Origin: Aliiroseovarius sp. S1123
GTDB taxonomy: Bacteria; Pseudomonadota; Alphaproteobacteria; Rhodobacterales; Rhodobacteraceae
Assembly (NCBI RefSeq): GCF_023015885.1
Contig: NZ_JALKBE010000004.1
Location: 1-64,000, forward strand
Direction of reading: 5' to 3'
DNA length: 64,000 nt
Made by a program: the position numbers and the translations under genes
The notes under the pieces: model-generated
What the model was told of the DNA's origin: nothing
Seen by the model: the letters and a program-made list of their open reading frames with translations, nothing else
Database searches by the model: none
Shown: in pieces, positions 52,452 to 62,237 of the stretch
Layout of the letters: each line of letters opens with the position of its first letter
Numbering within the stretch: position 1 is the stretch's first letter

Positions 52452-55400
52452 ATGACCCCAGCCACCGGCATCCTGTCATATTTCACCCGCCACGCCACGG
52501 TCGCCAACCTGCTGTTGGTGATCCTGATGGCGCTTGGCATCGCCAGCTATCCGCAAATGCGGGCGCAGTTCTTCCCCGATGTGATCGTGGAAAGCGTCAC
52601 GGTCACGACCAGTTGGCAGGGCGCCGGGGCCGAAGATGTTGACACCGCCATCGTCCAAGTGATGGAGCCTTCGCTTCTGGCTGTGGACGGCGTGTCCAGC
52701 GTCAGCTCGCGCGCCTTCGAGGGCCGCGCCCGGATCGAGATGGAGTTCGAACCCGGCTGGGACGTCAATCAGGCTGCCGATGACATTCAGGCCGCGGTGG
52801 ACGAAATCACTGACCTGCCCGAGGACGCCGACACGCCCCAAGTGCGGCGCGGTGTGTGGCGCGACAGCGTGACGGATGTAGTGATCTCGGGCCCTGTCGC
52901 CATCGAACAACTGGGCCGCTTTGCCGACGAAATGGTGATCCGCCTGTTCGAACGCGGCGTAACCCGCACCTCGATCCGCGGCTTCGCCGCCCCGCAAACC
53001 GTGGTCGAAGTCACCTCGCTGTCGCTGATCGAAAACGATGTGACCATGGCCCAGATCGCCGAGGTCATCGCCGGCGCGGTCAGCACGAACCCGGCGGGCA
53101 ACGTATCTTCGGGTTCGGCACGGGTGCGCACGGGCGACCCCAAACGGACGCCGGATGACATCGCCGCTCTGGTCCTGCGCGCCAATCCCGACGGGTCGAA
53201 CCTGACCATCGGAGACGTCGCAACCGTCCGCGTCGAAGGCGTGAACCGCAACCGGTCCTATTTCGTGGGCGACGATCCGGCGATGGCGCTGAACGTCTCG
53301 CGCTCGGCCCAAGGGGACGCGATCGAGCTGCAAGAGATCGTGGAAGAAATCCGCGCCGAGATGCTGGAAACCTTGCCCGAAGGTGTCGAGATCGAGCTGA
53401 TGCGCACGCGATCCGCCCTGATCTCGGCTCGTCTGAAAATGCTGACTGAAAACGGGCTTCAGGGGCTTGGGCTGGTGCTGCTTCTGCTGTTTCTGTTCTT
53501 GAATGCCCGCACAGCATTCTGGGTGGCGGCCGGCATTCCAGTGGCCATGACCACCGCCGTTTTCTTGATGTATATGTCCGGGATCACGATCAACATGATC
53601 TCGCTTTTTGCGCTGATCATCACGCTGGGGATCGTGGTGGATGACGCCATCGTGGTGGGCGAACACGCCGATTTCCGGGCGCGCAGGTTGGGCGAAAGCC
53701 CGTTCACCGCTTCCGAGAACGCTGCACGGCGGATGTTCCCACCGGTCTTTTCCGCCACCCTGACCACGATCATCGCGTTCTTCGGCCTGACCTCGATCGG
53801 GGGACGGTTCGGAGACCTTATCACCGATATCCCCTTTACGGTGATCGTGGTGCTGGCGGCGTCCCTGATCGAGTGCTTCCTGATCCTGCCACACCACATG
53901 GCGCACGCACTGACCCACACCGCCAAGGAACATTGGTATGACTGGCCCTCGCGGCAGGTAAACAAAGGCTTCCGCTGGGTGCGGGATAATCTGTTCCGTC
54001 CGTTCATGGCGCTGGTGATCAAGGCGCGCTATCCGGTGATTGCGGCGACCATCGTGATCCTTGCCAGCCAAGCGTCGATCTTCATTCGGGGCGACCTGAC
54101 CTTCCGCTTCTTCAGCGCGCCTGAAAGCTCGTCAATCACCGCGAACTTCGCGATGGCCGAAGGCGCAACCCGCGCCGACACCCGCGCCATGTTGGACAAC
54201 GTGCAGCGCGCCGTGGAAGCAACCACCGCCCAATTCGAAGCGGAATATGGCGCGGACCCCGTGGCCAGCGCACTGGCACAGATCGGCGGCAATGCGGGGC
54301 GCGGCCTGTCGGGCGTGGACAACAAGGACGCCGACCTTCTTGGGTCCATCGTGGTCGAGCTGATCGACGCCGACCTGCGCCCCTACTCCACGTTTGAACT
54401 CGTCTCGGCCCTGCAGGACGCGATCGTGAATCACCCGCTGCTCGAGGTCCTGTCCTTCCGCGGTGGTCGCTTCGGTCCGGGCGGAGACAGCCTTGACGTC
54501 GATCTGTTCGGCGCAACCTCGGAGGCATTGAAGGCCGCCGCAGAAGACTTGAAAATTCAACTGATCCAGTATCCTGAAGTTTCAGCGCTGGAAGACAGCC
54601 TGAGCTATGACAAGGAAGAGCTGATTTTGGACCTGACCGCGCAGGGCAAGGCGCTGGGGTTCACTATTTCAGACCTCAGCCGCGTGTTGCGCAATCGCTT
54701 GAACGGGGTCGAGGCTGCGACCTATCCCGATGGCACCCGCTCCGCTGAAATTCGGGTCGAAATTCCGGACGGCGAGCGCTCCGCCGATTTCCTTGAACGG
54801 ATGCAGCTGCGCACGCAGGCGGGCGCCTATGTCAGTCTGGCCGATCTGGTGTCGGTCCAAACGCGTCAAGGCTTTGCCACGGTCCAACGTGAAAATGGCA
54901 TTCGGATGGTCAATGTTTCGGGCGATATCAGCGAAGACAATCCGGCCCGCGCCGAGGAAATCCAACGCACGATCGAGACCGAGATCCTGCCCACCTTGGC
55001 CGAGACCCACTCGATCGAATACCGCATCGGCGGGCTGGCCGAACAGCAGAAAGATTTCCTGTCGGATGCCCGCACCGGCCTGATCTTGGTGTTGCTGGGG
55101 ATCTTCCTGACGCTCGCTTGGATTTTTTCAAGCTGGACACGGCCCTTGGTGGTGATGTCGATTATTCCGTTTGGGCTGGTAGGCGCGATTTACGGCCATG
55201 TGCAATGGGGTGTTCCGTTATCCATGTTCTCGGTCGTGGGTCTGATCGGGATGACGGGGATCATCATCAACGATTCCATCGTGCTGGTGACCACCATCGA
55301 CGAATACGCGAAGGAACGCGGGATCATTCCGGCGATTATCGAAGGCACCGCCGACCGCCTGCGCGCGGTGATGCTGACCACCTTGACCACCGTGCTGGGG

Positions 55401-55775
55401 CTGATGCCTCTGCTTTATGAAACCTCGCGGCAGGCACAATTCCTGAAGCCCACGGTGATCACGCTGATCTATGGGCTTGGGTTCGGGATGGTTCTGGTGT
55501 TGTTGATCGTGCCGTCGCTGATCGCCATTCAGACCGACATCGGCAAGATGCTGGCCACGCTGCGGCGTCTTTGGCAGGGGCGCGGACGTGCTGCGGCAAA
55601 ACCCGCGGCCCGTGTGACCGGGCTGGCCGCAGGCGCAATGCTGCTGACGTTTATTGGATCCGTCGCGATGTGGGGCGCAACCAACGGCGCAATCCTGCGC
55701 GCGGTTTTGATATGTGGAGCGATTGCGGTGATCAGTATGGCGGCGGCCTATGCCGGCCAACGCCGCGCAGGGTGA
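52452..55775 (+). CDS. RND-family efflux permease
   Basis: 1107 residues, twelve membrane helices in two halves with large periplasmic loops (about 35-330 and 560-880). The proton-relay Asp pair appears in GIVVDDAIVVGE (about residue 395), and the second half repeats MTGIIINDSIVLVTT. Family members expel drugs, solvents or lipids with an adaptor and a TolC channel. The C-terminal 60 residues add two helices beyond the core. Substrate unknown. Start and stop are tightly coupled to the adaptor gene. Confidence 0.93.
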   Translation: MTPATGILSYFTRHATVANLLLVILMALGIASYPQMRAQFFPDVIVESVTVTTSWQGAGAEDVDTAIVQVMEPSLLAVDGVSSVSSRAFEGRARIEMEFEPGWDVNQAADDIQAAVDEITDLPEDADTPQVRRGVWRDSVTDVVISGPVAIEQLGRFADEMVIRLFERGVTRTSIRGFAAPQTVVEVTSLSLIENDVTMAQIAEVIAGAVSTNPAGNVSSGSARVRTGDPKRTPDDIAALVLRANPDGSNLTIGDVATVRVEGVNRNRSYFVGDDPAMALNVSRSAQGDAIELQEIVEEIRAEMLETLPEGVEIELMRTRSALISARLKMLTENGLQGLGLVLLLLFLFLNARTAFWVAAGIPVAMTTAVFLMYMSGITINMISLFALIITLGIVVDDAIVVGEHADFRARRLGESPFTASENAARRMFPPVFSATLTTIIAFFGLTSIGGRFGDLITDIPFTVIVVLAASLIECFLILPHHMAHALTHTAKEHWYDWPSRQVNKGFRWVRDNLFRPFMALVIKARYPVIAATIVILASQASIFIRGDLTFRFFSAPESSSITANFAMAEGATRADTRAMLDNVQRAVEATTAQFEAEYGADPVASALAQIGGNAGRGLSGVDNKDADLLGSIVVELIDADLRPYSTFELVSALQDAIVNHPLLEVLSFRGGRFGPGGDSLDVDLFGATSEALKAAAEDLKIQLIQYPEVSALEDSLSYDKEELILDLTAQGKALGFTISDLSRVLRNRLNGVEAATYPDGTRSAEIRVEIPDGERSADFLERMQLRTQAGAYVSLADLVSVQTRQGFATVQRENGIRMVNVSGDISEDNPARAEEIQRTIETEILPTLAETHSIEYRIGGLAEQQKDFLSDARTGLILVLLGIFLTLAWIFSSWTRPLVVMSIIPFGLVGAIYGHVQWGVPLSMFSVVGLIGMTGIIINDSIVLVTTIDEYAKERGIIPAIIEGTADRLRAVMLTTLTTVLGLMPLLYETSRQAQFLKPTVITLIYGLGFGMVLVLLIVPSLIAIQTDIGKMLATLRRLWQGRGRAAAKPAARVTGLAAGAMLLTFIGSVAMWGATNGAILRAVLICGAIAVISMAAAYAGQRRAG

Positions 55776-55783
55776 TAGAGTCC

Positions 55784-55864
55784 AGAGGGGGCTTTGCCCC
55801 TCTGCGCTTCGCGCATTCACCCCAGGATACTTGAAACAAGAAAAAGAGAGGGCGTCGCCCTCTC
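55784..55864. repeat. Double-hairpin intergenic repeat, copy A, plus adjoining hairpin
   Basis: Just past the permease stop lies a 7-bp hairpin AGAGGGG/CCCCTCT (55784-55803), then TGCGC/GCGCA (55803-55815), then a tail CCCCaGGATA...CAAGAAAAAG. The same order occurs at 62256-62316 with different stem bases, which points to a conserved structured element. A third perfect stem, GAGAGGGC/GCCCTCTC (55846-55864), follows here only. The first hairpin may also end the RND transcript. The remaining 200 bases up to 56066 hold nothing I recognise. Confidence 0.6.
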
Positions 55865-56066
55865 CTTCAAGCTTGCGCTTTTCCTTGTGCGGTCATCGGC
55901 GTCCCCGCCTGTACCGCCCCTCTACGATGACACGTAATGGTTAAGAAACTGTACTCGCTTTTCTTGTTAGAAATATCCTCGCCGAAGGCTTAGAATCTGC
56001 CGAGCACAGCGAGGCCACCCCCAACCGGGTGACATGCCGTCAGGCATGGCGCACGGGCGGGAGGGT

Positions 56067-57137
56067 TCAGTCGAACGTTCCCGTAACGCGCCCCAACAGC
56101 ATAAAGGCCCGCGCGGTACGGGTATCCGCCATGGCCGCCAAATCCGCGTCTGATGCGTTCTTTTCAAACTGCGCATAGGTCTGATCGAAGCGGCGCAGGA
56201 AATGGTGGGCCGTGTCGCGGAAGACCGGATCCTTGCGCATCCGCCCAGCCGTCAGAGCCAGAGAAGAGCGGTCGCGGATCCCGCCCAGCGCGGCAATCTC
56301 TTTTCCACGTTCCCCTGCGGCAAACTTGCGCCAAACTTCGGGGCGGGCGCGGTCGGGACGTAGGTCGTCCATATAGATACCGTCCTGCGATAACAGCGTC
56401 AGAATATCTTGCGCCGCCTGTACCAGCCCCGCGACCTGCCGGTCTTCAAGTGCGCGGCGCAGCGCGCGGAAGCCTTCGGCGTCCTGAGCATGTTCAGGGA
56501 AATGCATCGCGCGGATGAAATCCTCAATCGACAGGGGCGGGATCATATCCTCGGCCGGGGTGCCAAGCTCAAGCTTCGTTTGATCCCCCGGATCTTTCGG
56601 CGTTTCTTCGGGGCCCATTGCGGGCGCAATTGGCGCAGGATGCGGGTTGGTCAGGCTGGGCATTCCGGGGCGAATCGACACAAACGTGGCCAGCGCCGTT
56701 TCCGTCCGGCGCGAGACCTTGGCGATTTCTTCCAGTTTCTGTTCGACCTTCGAGGCCTGCGCACCGGTGCCACCCATGCTTTGTTGCTGCTGCAGATACG
56801 CGGTGCGCATCCCGTCGATCGCCGCTTTCAACCGGGTACTTTCCTGCCGCATGATCCGGGCCGAGCGCATCGCGGCAACCGCCACCCAGATCAACGCAAC
56901 GGGCATTGCAATCGCCACGACGACCATCACGAACCGCAGCGGGTCAAACTCACCCTCAGCCGGACCGGTCCCCATTACGATGAAGAACATTGTACAGGCC
57001 GCGAGCCAGACAAAGGACAGGGCAAGGCCGATCACTTCGGCCACGGAAAGCGAGGACGCCTCGTCCAGCAACTCCAAAGGAGCGGTCCCCTTTGGCGGGA
57101 ACCGCTTGGTGTCCTGTGTCTGGGGCTTGTCTGCCAC
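56067..57137 (-). CDS. Conserved-looking membrane protein of unknown function
   Basis: 356 residues. Two membrane helices (about 33-53 and 68-88) are followed by a coiled-coil-prone stretch (about 92-150, with ARIMRQESTRLKAAIDGM and LQQQQSMGG), a Pro-rich linker, and a helical C-terminal domain (about 195-350). No domain name is recognised. It starts two bases before the end of greA on the same strand and is likely co-transcribed with it. The layout of two N-terminal helices plus a coiled coil suggests a structural membrane role, unproven. Confidence 0.75.
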   Translation of the reverse strand: MADKPQTQDTKRFPPKGTAPLELLDEASSLSVAEVIGLALSFVWLAACTMFFIVMGTGPAEGEFDPLRFVMVVVAIAMPVALIWVAVAAMRSARIMRQESTRLKAAIDGMRTAYLQQQQSMGGTGAQASKVEQKLEEIAKVSRRTETALATFVSIRPGMPSLTNPHPAPIAPAMGPEETPKDPGDQTKLELGTPAEDMIPPLSIEDFIRAMHFPEHAQDAEGFRALRRALEDRQVAGLVQAAQDILTLLSQDGIYMDDLRPDRARPEVWRKFAAGERGKEIAALGGIRDRSSLALTAGRMRKDPVFRDTAHHFLRRFDQTYAQFEKNASDADLAAMADTRTARAFMLLGRVTGTFD

Positions 57138-57139
57138 GG

Positions 57140-57610
57140 TCAGATCCAGTCGATGCTCAGGATTTCATATGCTTTCTCGCCGCCCGGGGTGCGGACCTCG
57201 ACGCTGTCGCCTTCTTCCTTGCCGATCAGGGCGCGGGCCAGCGGCGACTTGATGTTCAGCTTGCCGCTCTCGATGTCGGCCTCGGGTTCGCCAACGATCT
57301 GATAGGTCTTCTCTTCGTCGGTATCTTCATCCACGATGGTGACAGTCGCCGAGAACTTGACGGTACCGGACATGTTCGACGGATCGATTACCTCGGCCAG
57401 CGACAGGATGCCTTCCAGCTCTTTGATGCGGCCTTCGATGAAACCCTGCTTTTCGCGGGCGGAATGATACTCGGCGTTCTCTTTCAGGTCGCCAAGCTCG
57501 CGCGCGGTGGCGATCGCCTCGATAATCGCAGGGCGTTCCACAGACTTAAGCTGCTTCAATTCGTCATTCAGCGCGGTGTGGCCCGCGCGGGTCAAAGGTA
57601 TTTTTTCCAT
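57140..57610 (-). CDS. greA: Transcription elongation factor GreA
   Basis: 156 residues from the ATG at 57610. Rescues backtracked RNA polymerase by stimulating transcript cleavage. The N-terminal coiled coil carries the tip motif around [16 protein letters not shown] (about 41-56) with the acidic residues that enter the polymerase channel; the C-terminal FKBP-like domain ends with [21 protein letters not shown]. The length is standard. It precedes the unknown membrane gene. Confidence 0.96.
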   Translation of the reverse strand: MEKIPLTRAGHTALNDELKQLKSVERPAIIEAIATARELGDLKENAEYHSAREKQGFIEGRIKELEGILSLAEVIDPSNMSGTVKFSATVTIVDEDTDEEKTYQIVGEPEADIESGKLNIKSPLARALIGKEEGDSVEVRTPGGEKAYEILSIDWI

Positions 57611-57716
57611 CAAACCTGTTCATTTATTATCGCCCGGCGCCATGGCCCCTGACAGCGTGTCCTCATTACGGCTCGGTCGGATTGAAAATCTCGCAATTCG
57701 GCGCGGTTTGCAACGG

Positions 57717-57827
57717 CCTTGTTTGCCTGCGCGATTGGATCCGAAATTGAGCAATCCGACCCCTTGTCGCCAGTGTCAGCGCAAACAAGGGCGTGGTTCG
57801 GCAAATTTGTCGGAAACACGCCCTTGT
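57717..57827. ncRNA. Structured intergenic segment with competing inverted repeats
   Basis: Three segments can pair in two exclusive ways. CCTTGTTTGC (57717-57726) is perfectly complementary to GCAAACAAGG (57781-57790), while ACAAGGGCGTG (57785-57795) is perfectly complementary to CACGCCCTTGT (57817-57827); both pairings need 57785-57790. A small GATTG/CAATC stem lies between. The segment is in the 293-base gap between greA and ETF-QO, both divergent, about 75 bases before the ETF-QO ATG. It may be a regulatory 5' leader or an independent RNA, on either strand. No known riboswitch is recognised and no T-tract follows. Confidence 0.35.
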
Positions 57828-57903
57828 AACGTCGTGTCCTGATTGACCCGACCTGTGCGTCAAGCTAACGATCTTGCGAAACGGATCGACCGGGGAAAAG
57901 ATT

Positions 57904-59556
57904 ATGAGCGACATCGAACGCGAAAGCATGGAATACGACGTGGTCATCGTGGGCGCAGGCCCCGCAGGCCTGTCCGCCGCCATTCGTCTGAAACAACAAG
58001 ACCCAGACCTTGAGGTCGTGGTGCTTGAGAAGGGCTCGGAAGTGGGCGCACACATCCTGTCGGGTGCCGTGCTGGACACCTGCGGCCTGGACAAGCTGAT
58101 CCCGGACTGGAAGGACAAGGGCGCACCGATCAAGACGGAAGTGAAGAAAGACAACTTCCTTGTGCTTGGACCGGCAGGTCACCTGCGCGTGCCGAACTGG
58201 CCGATGCCGCCCCTGATGAACAACCACGGCAAATACATCGTGTCGATGGCGAATGTCTGCCGCTGGATGGCCGAGCAGGCTGAAGAGCTGGGCGTGGAAA
58301 TCTTCCCCGGTATGGCCGCATCGGAACTGGTCTACGGCGAAAATGGCGAAGTAAAGGGCGTCGTTGCCGGTGTCTTCGGTCTGGAAGCTGATGGTTCTTA
58401 CGGCCCCAACACCGAGCCGGGCATGGAACTGCACGGCAAATACGTCTTCATCTCGGAAGGTGTACGCGGATCGCTGGCGAAAGAGATCATCGGCAAGTAC
58501 GACCTTCAGGCTGGCCGCGACGTTCAGAAGTTCGGCATCGGCATGAAAGAGATCTGGGAGATCGACCCCGCCAAGCACCGCGAAGGCACTGTGACCCACA
58601 CGATGGGCTGGCCGCTGGGTTCGAACGCCGGTGGTGGCTCGTTCATCTATCACCTGGAAAACAACCAAGTGTTTGTCGGTTTCGTTGTTCACCTGAACTA
58701 TAAGAACCCGCACCTGTATCCCTACATGGAATTCCAGCGCTTCAAGCATCACCCGGAAATCGCCAAGCTGCTGGAAGGCGGCAAGCGCGTGGCCTACGGC
58801 GCGCGTGCGATCTCGGAAGGGGGCTATCAGTCGATGCCGAAAGCATCGTTCCCCGGTGGCGCACTGCTGGGCTGCTCGGTCGGTCTGGTAAACGTGCCGC
58901 GCATCAAGGGCAACCACAACGCCATGCTGTCGGGCATCGCTGCTGCTGACGCGGCTGTGAAAGCCATCAAGGCAGGCCGTTCCAGCGACGAGCTGAACGA
59001 TTACGAAGAAGAGCTGCGCACCGGCGACGTCGCGAAGGACCTGAAGAAGGTCCGCAACGTGAAGCCCCTGTGGTCGAAATACGGCCTGACCGCATCGCTG
59101 ATGCTGGGCGGTCTAGACATGTGGGTGCAGTCGATCTTCAAGTTCTCGCCCTTTGGCACCGTGAAACACGGGAAAAACGATGCGGAAGTCACCGGCAAGG
59201 CAGCGGACTATCCCGAAATCGACTATCCGAAGCCCGATGGCACGCTGTCGTTTGACCGCCTGACCAACGTGTCCTTCGCGGCCACCAACCACGAGGAAAG
59301 CCAGCCCTGCCACCTGAAGCTGGCCAACCCGGACCTGCCGATCTCGGTCAACCTGCCCGAGTTCGCCGAGCCCGCGCAGCGCTACTGCCCGGCCGGAGTC
59401 TACGAAGTGGTGGAAGAAGAAGGCAAAGACCCGCGCTTTGTCGTGAACTTCCAGAACTGCGTCCACTGTAAAACCTGCGACATCAAGGACCCCAGCCAGA
59501 ACATCACCTGGACGGTTCCGCAGGGTGGCGACGGACCGAACTATCCGAACATGTGA
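57904..59556 (+). CDS. Electron-transfer flavoprotein-ubiquinone oxidoreductase
   Basis: 550 residues from the ATG at 57904. Passes electrons from reduced ETF to ubiquinone at the inner membrane, serving fatty-acid and amino-acid oxidation. The FAD-binding VIVGAGPAGLSAAIRL starts near residue 14. The ubiquinone-binding and GG motifs lie mid-protein, and the single 4Fe-4S cluster is held by cysteines in YCPAGVYE and NCVHCKTCDIKDP near the end. The length is typical. A terminator follows. Confidence 0.96.
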   Translation: MSDIERESMEYDVVIVGAGPAGLSAAIRLKQQDPDLEVVVLEKGSEVGAHILSGAVLDTCGLDKLIPDWKDKGAPIKTEVKKDNFLVLGPAGHLRVPNWPMPPLMNNHGKYIVSMANVCRWMAEQAEELGVEIFPGMAASELVYGENGEVKGVVAGVFGLEADGSYGPNTEPGMELHGKYVFISEGVRGSLAKEIIGKYDLQAGRDVQKFGIGMKEIWEIDPAKHREGTVTHTMGWPLGSNAGGGSFIYHLENNQVFVGFVVHLNYKNPHLYPYMEFQRFKHHPEIAKLLEGGKRVAYGARAISEGGYQSMPKASFPGGALLGCSVGLVNVPRIKGNHNAMLSGIAAADAAVKAIKAGRSSDELNDYEEELRTGDVAKDLKKVRNVKPLWSKYGLTASLMLGGLDMWVQSIFKFSPFGTVKHGKNDAEVTGKAADYPEIDYPKPDGTLSFDRLTNVSFAATNHEESQPCHLKLANPDLPISVNLPEFAEPAQRYCPAGVYEVVEEEGKDPRFVVNFQNCVHCKTCDIKDPSQNITWTVPQGGDGPNYPNM

Positions 59557-59582
59557 TCGTAACCGATCAAAAAAGCGACAAA

Positions 59583-59607
59583 GAGGGGCGGCCAAGTGCT
59601 GCCCCTC
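59583..59607 (+). terminator. Intrinsic terminator of ETF-QO
   Basis: A perfect 7-bp stem GAGGGGC/GCCCCTC with an 11-base loop, followed by ATTGTTTT, 27 bases past the stop. Confidence 0.7.
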
Positions 59608-59672
59608 ATTGTTTTCAACTGGAAGGCACATTAGGTTTTACGAACGTAAACCTGCTGCGACTTAAGGAATTT

Positions 59673-61400
59673 ATGCCCTTGTTCCGCCTGACATCTTCGG
59701 CCCTGCGCCGCCTTGCCCTTCCGACCCTTCTGGCCGCACAATACGTTGTTGGAACTGCCGCCTATTCGGACAGTGCGGCGGGGGCATATCTTGCCGCACG
59801 GCACGCCGATCTGTCGCGCAATTTCCCGGAGATGGTGGATTACGGCACCCGCGCGATCGCGCAAGACCCACAGAATTTGGACGTGCTTGAAGGGCTGATC
59901 GTCGCCCAGATCGCGCTTGGCAAGCTGGACGATGCGCTGCCGTACGCGCGTAGACTGGCCTCGGTCAGCGCGGACAACCAGATCGCCGCGCTTGTGCTGT
60001 TGGGCGATGCGCTGAAGAATGGCGACTGGGACACGGCGACCGCGTTGGTGGGCACCAAAGTGTCGATCGCCCCTGTGATTGACCAGATGATTCAAGCCTG
60101 GATCCGCATCGGCCAAGGCAAAATGTCGGACGCGCTGGCGATTTTTGACGCGATGGGTGAAGACAACGCGAGCCACGGATTCACCCTGTATCAAAAGGCG
60201 CTGGCGCTTGCCTATGTTGGTGACTTCGAAGGCGCGGCACGCATTCTGGGGGGTGAGAACGGCGCGCTGCAGCTAAACCGCTCCGGCCTGCTTGCTCATG
60301 CCCAGTCACTTAGCCAAAGCGACCAGCAGGACAAAGCGATTGAGCTGATGACGGCCGCACGCACCGGCATGTCCGATGCCGAAGTCGAACAAATGATCGC
60401 GGATCTCGAAGCCGGGAAGACGCTGGACTTCACCATCATCCGCGCGCCACAGGACGGCATTGCCGAGCTTCTGTTTGCCGTGGCCGAGTCGGTCGGCCCT
60501 GAAGGCGACCAAACTGGCATCCTTCTGTACAACCGAGTGGCCGAGCATCTTGCGCCAACCCATGCCGGGGCTCTGGTCCTGTCGGCCCAGATCCTTGAAG
60601 ACATGGGCCACCATGATCTGGCGATCGAGAGCTATGGCCGGGTGCCGCAAGATAGCTTTGCCTATCAACACGCCGCTCTTGGCCGCACCGATGTGCTACG
60701 CCGCGCCGACCGGCTGGATGAAGCGACCGGCGAGTTGCGCACGCTGGCCGAAACTTTCCCGGACACGCTGCGTTTTCGCGTGGCGCTTGGGGATACGCTG
60801 ATGCAGCAGGACCGCTTTGCCGAAGCCCGCGATGCCTATGACCTTGCCATCGCCGGATTCGAAACCGACATTCCCACCCAATGGCCCACCTATTTCCAGC
60901 GCGCCATTGCGGCCCACAAGCTGGGTGACTGGCCCGCCGCCGAGGCAGGTTTCCGCAAGGCGCTAGAGCTCAGCCCCGAGCAGCCCACGGTCCTGAACTA
61001 TCTAGGCTATTCGCTGGTTGAACGTCGCGAGAAACTGGACGAGGCACTGAACATGATCGAACGCGCCGTCGCGGCACGCCCTGATCGCGGCTATATCGTA
61101 GACAGTCTGGGCTGGGTGCTCTACCGTCTGGGCCGCTATGACGAGGCCGTCGTGCAAATGGAACGCGCAGTAGAATTGGATCCGGTGGAACCCATCCTGA
61201 ACGACCATCTGGGCGACACCTATTGGGCCGTTGGCCGCAAACGCGAAGCCGAGTTCCAATGGAGCCGCGCCCTGAGTTTCATCACCGATGACACTGACCT
61301 GACCGAGCTGGACCCCGACCGCATCCGCCGCAAGCTTGAGGTTGGACTGGACGCGGTTCTGGAAGAAGAAGGGGCAGATCCCCTGAGCGCCTCGGAATGA
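59673..61400 (+). CDS. TPR-repeat protein, exported
   Basis: 575 residues; AAGGA before the ATG at 59673 sets the start. A basic N-terminus and a hydrophobic segment (about 8-32, RRLALPTLLAAQYVVG) suggest export to the periplasm. At least six TPR-like helix pairs follow, the clearest in the C-terminal third (DWPAAEAGFRKALELSPEQPTVLNYLGYS and RYDEAVVQMERAVELDPVEP in pieces). Such proteins scaffold envelope complexes; the partner is not known. It overlaps ispE by four bases. Confidence 0.87.
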   Translation: MPLFRLTSSALRRLALPTLLAAQYVVGTAAYSDSAAGAYLAARHADLSRNFPEMVDYGTRAIAQDPQNLDVLEGLIVAQIALGKLDDALPYARRLASVSADNQIAALVLLGDALKNGDWDTATALVGTKVSIAPVIDQMIQAWIRIGQGKMSDALAIFDAMGEDNASHGFTLYQKALALAYVGDFEGAARILGGENGALQLNRSGLLAHAQSLSQSDQQDKAIELMTAARTGMSDAEVEQMIADLEAGKTLDFTIIRAPQDGIAELLFAVAESVGPEGDQTGILLYNRVAEHLAPTHAGALVLSAQILEDMGHHDLAIESYGRVPQDSFAYQHAALGRTDVLRRADRLDEATGELRTLAETFPDTLRFRVALGDTLMQQDRFAEARDAYDLAIAGFETDIPTQWPTYFQRAIAAHKLGDWPAAEAGFRKALELSPEQPTVLNYLGYSLVERREKLDEALNMIERAVAARPDRGYIVDSLGWVLYRLGRYDEAVVQMERAVELDPVEPILNDHLGDTYWAVGRKREAEFQWSRALSFITDDTDLTELDPDRIRRKLEVGLDAVLEEEGADPLSASE

Positions 61401-62227
61401 GCATCACCAAAGTTTTCGCCCCCGCGAAGGTGAACCTGACCCTGCATGTCACAGGGCAGCGACGCGATGGGTATCACCTGTTGGACAGCCTTGTGGTCTT
61501 CGCCGATGTAGGCGACCGGATCACTGTGATGCCTGCTGAGTCGAACCGACTTGAGGTTATTGGCCCGCGCGCCGAGGGCGTGCCGGCGGATGGCACGAAC
61601 CTTGTCGCCCGCGCGGCGGATCTGTTTGGCGTGCCGGTACATATCGTCTTGTCGAAACACCTACCGGCTGCGGCGGGGATCGGCGGCGGAAGCTCGGACG
61701 CGGCGGCGACCATCTTGGCGCTCTCTGACTTAGTCGGCGACACGCGTCTACCCGAAGGCGTCGCAGAGCTTGGTGCAGATGCGCGCGTCTGCCTGATGCG
61801 GCAAGCCGCCCGGATGCGCGGGATTGGCGAGGACGTCGCCCCCTGCCCCGGCCTGCCGCCCTTGTTTGCGGTGCTGGCAAATCCGGGTGTGGACGTGCCA
61901 ACCCCAGAGGTGTTCAAAGCGCTGGAAAACAAGCAGAACCCGCCCATGCCCAAACGGATCCCGCAGGGCATGAAAACGGGTGCGTTCATCGACTGGCTGG
62001 CAACCCAACGCAACGATCTGGAAACCCCAGCCATTGCGCGGTCTGGGATCATTCAGGTTGTACTGGACGCCTTGGCAGCCTTGCCCGGTTCACGACTGGC
62101 GCGGATGTCGGGGTCCGGGGCGACGTGTTTTGCGTTGTTCGAAACCGAGGACGCGGCGCACGCCGGGGCGGCCGCGCTGGCAAAGGCGCAACCTGACTGG
62201 TGGGTCGAAGCTGCGAAACTATCGTAG
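61397..62227 (+). CDS. ispE: 4-diphosphocytidyl-2-C-methyl-D-erythritol kinase
   Basis: 276 residues. A GHMP kinase of the MEP isoprenoid pathway. Motif 1 is FAPAKVNLTLHV (about 6-17), the ATP-binding motif is LPAAAGIGGGSSDAAAT (about 91-107), and motif 3 is MSGSGATCFALF (about 236-247). The ATG overlaps the TPR gene stop (ATGA). The product feeds the polyprenyl diphosphate synthase encoded convergently 93 bases away. Confidence 0.96.
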   Translation: MSITKVFAPAKVNLTLHVTGQRRDGYHLLDSLVVFADVGDRITVMPAESNRLEVIGPRAEGVPADGTNLVARAADLFGVPVHIVLSKHLPAAAGIGGGSSDAAATILALSDLVGDTRLPEGVAELGADARVCLMRQAARMRGIGEDVAPCPGLPPLFAVLANPGVDVPTPEVFKALENKQNPPMPKRIPQGMKTGAFIDWLATQRNDLETPAIARSGIIQVVLDALAALPGSRLARMSGSGATCFALFETEDAAHAGAAALAKAQPDWWVEAAKLS

Positions 62228-62237
62228 GGCTGCCGGT

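Noticed and set aside
52476-54071. 531-codon open frame antisense to the RND permease
   Set aside because: Shadow frame; composition dominated by His, Gly, Asp and Gln, without motif.
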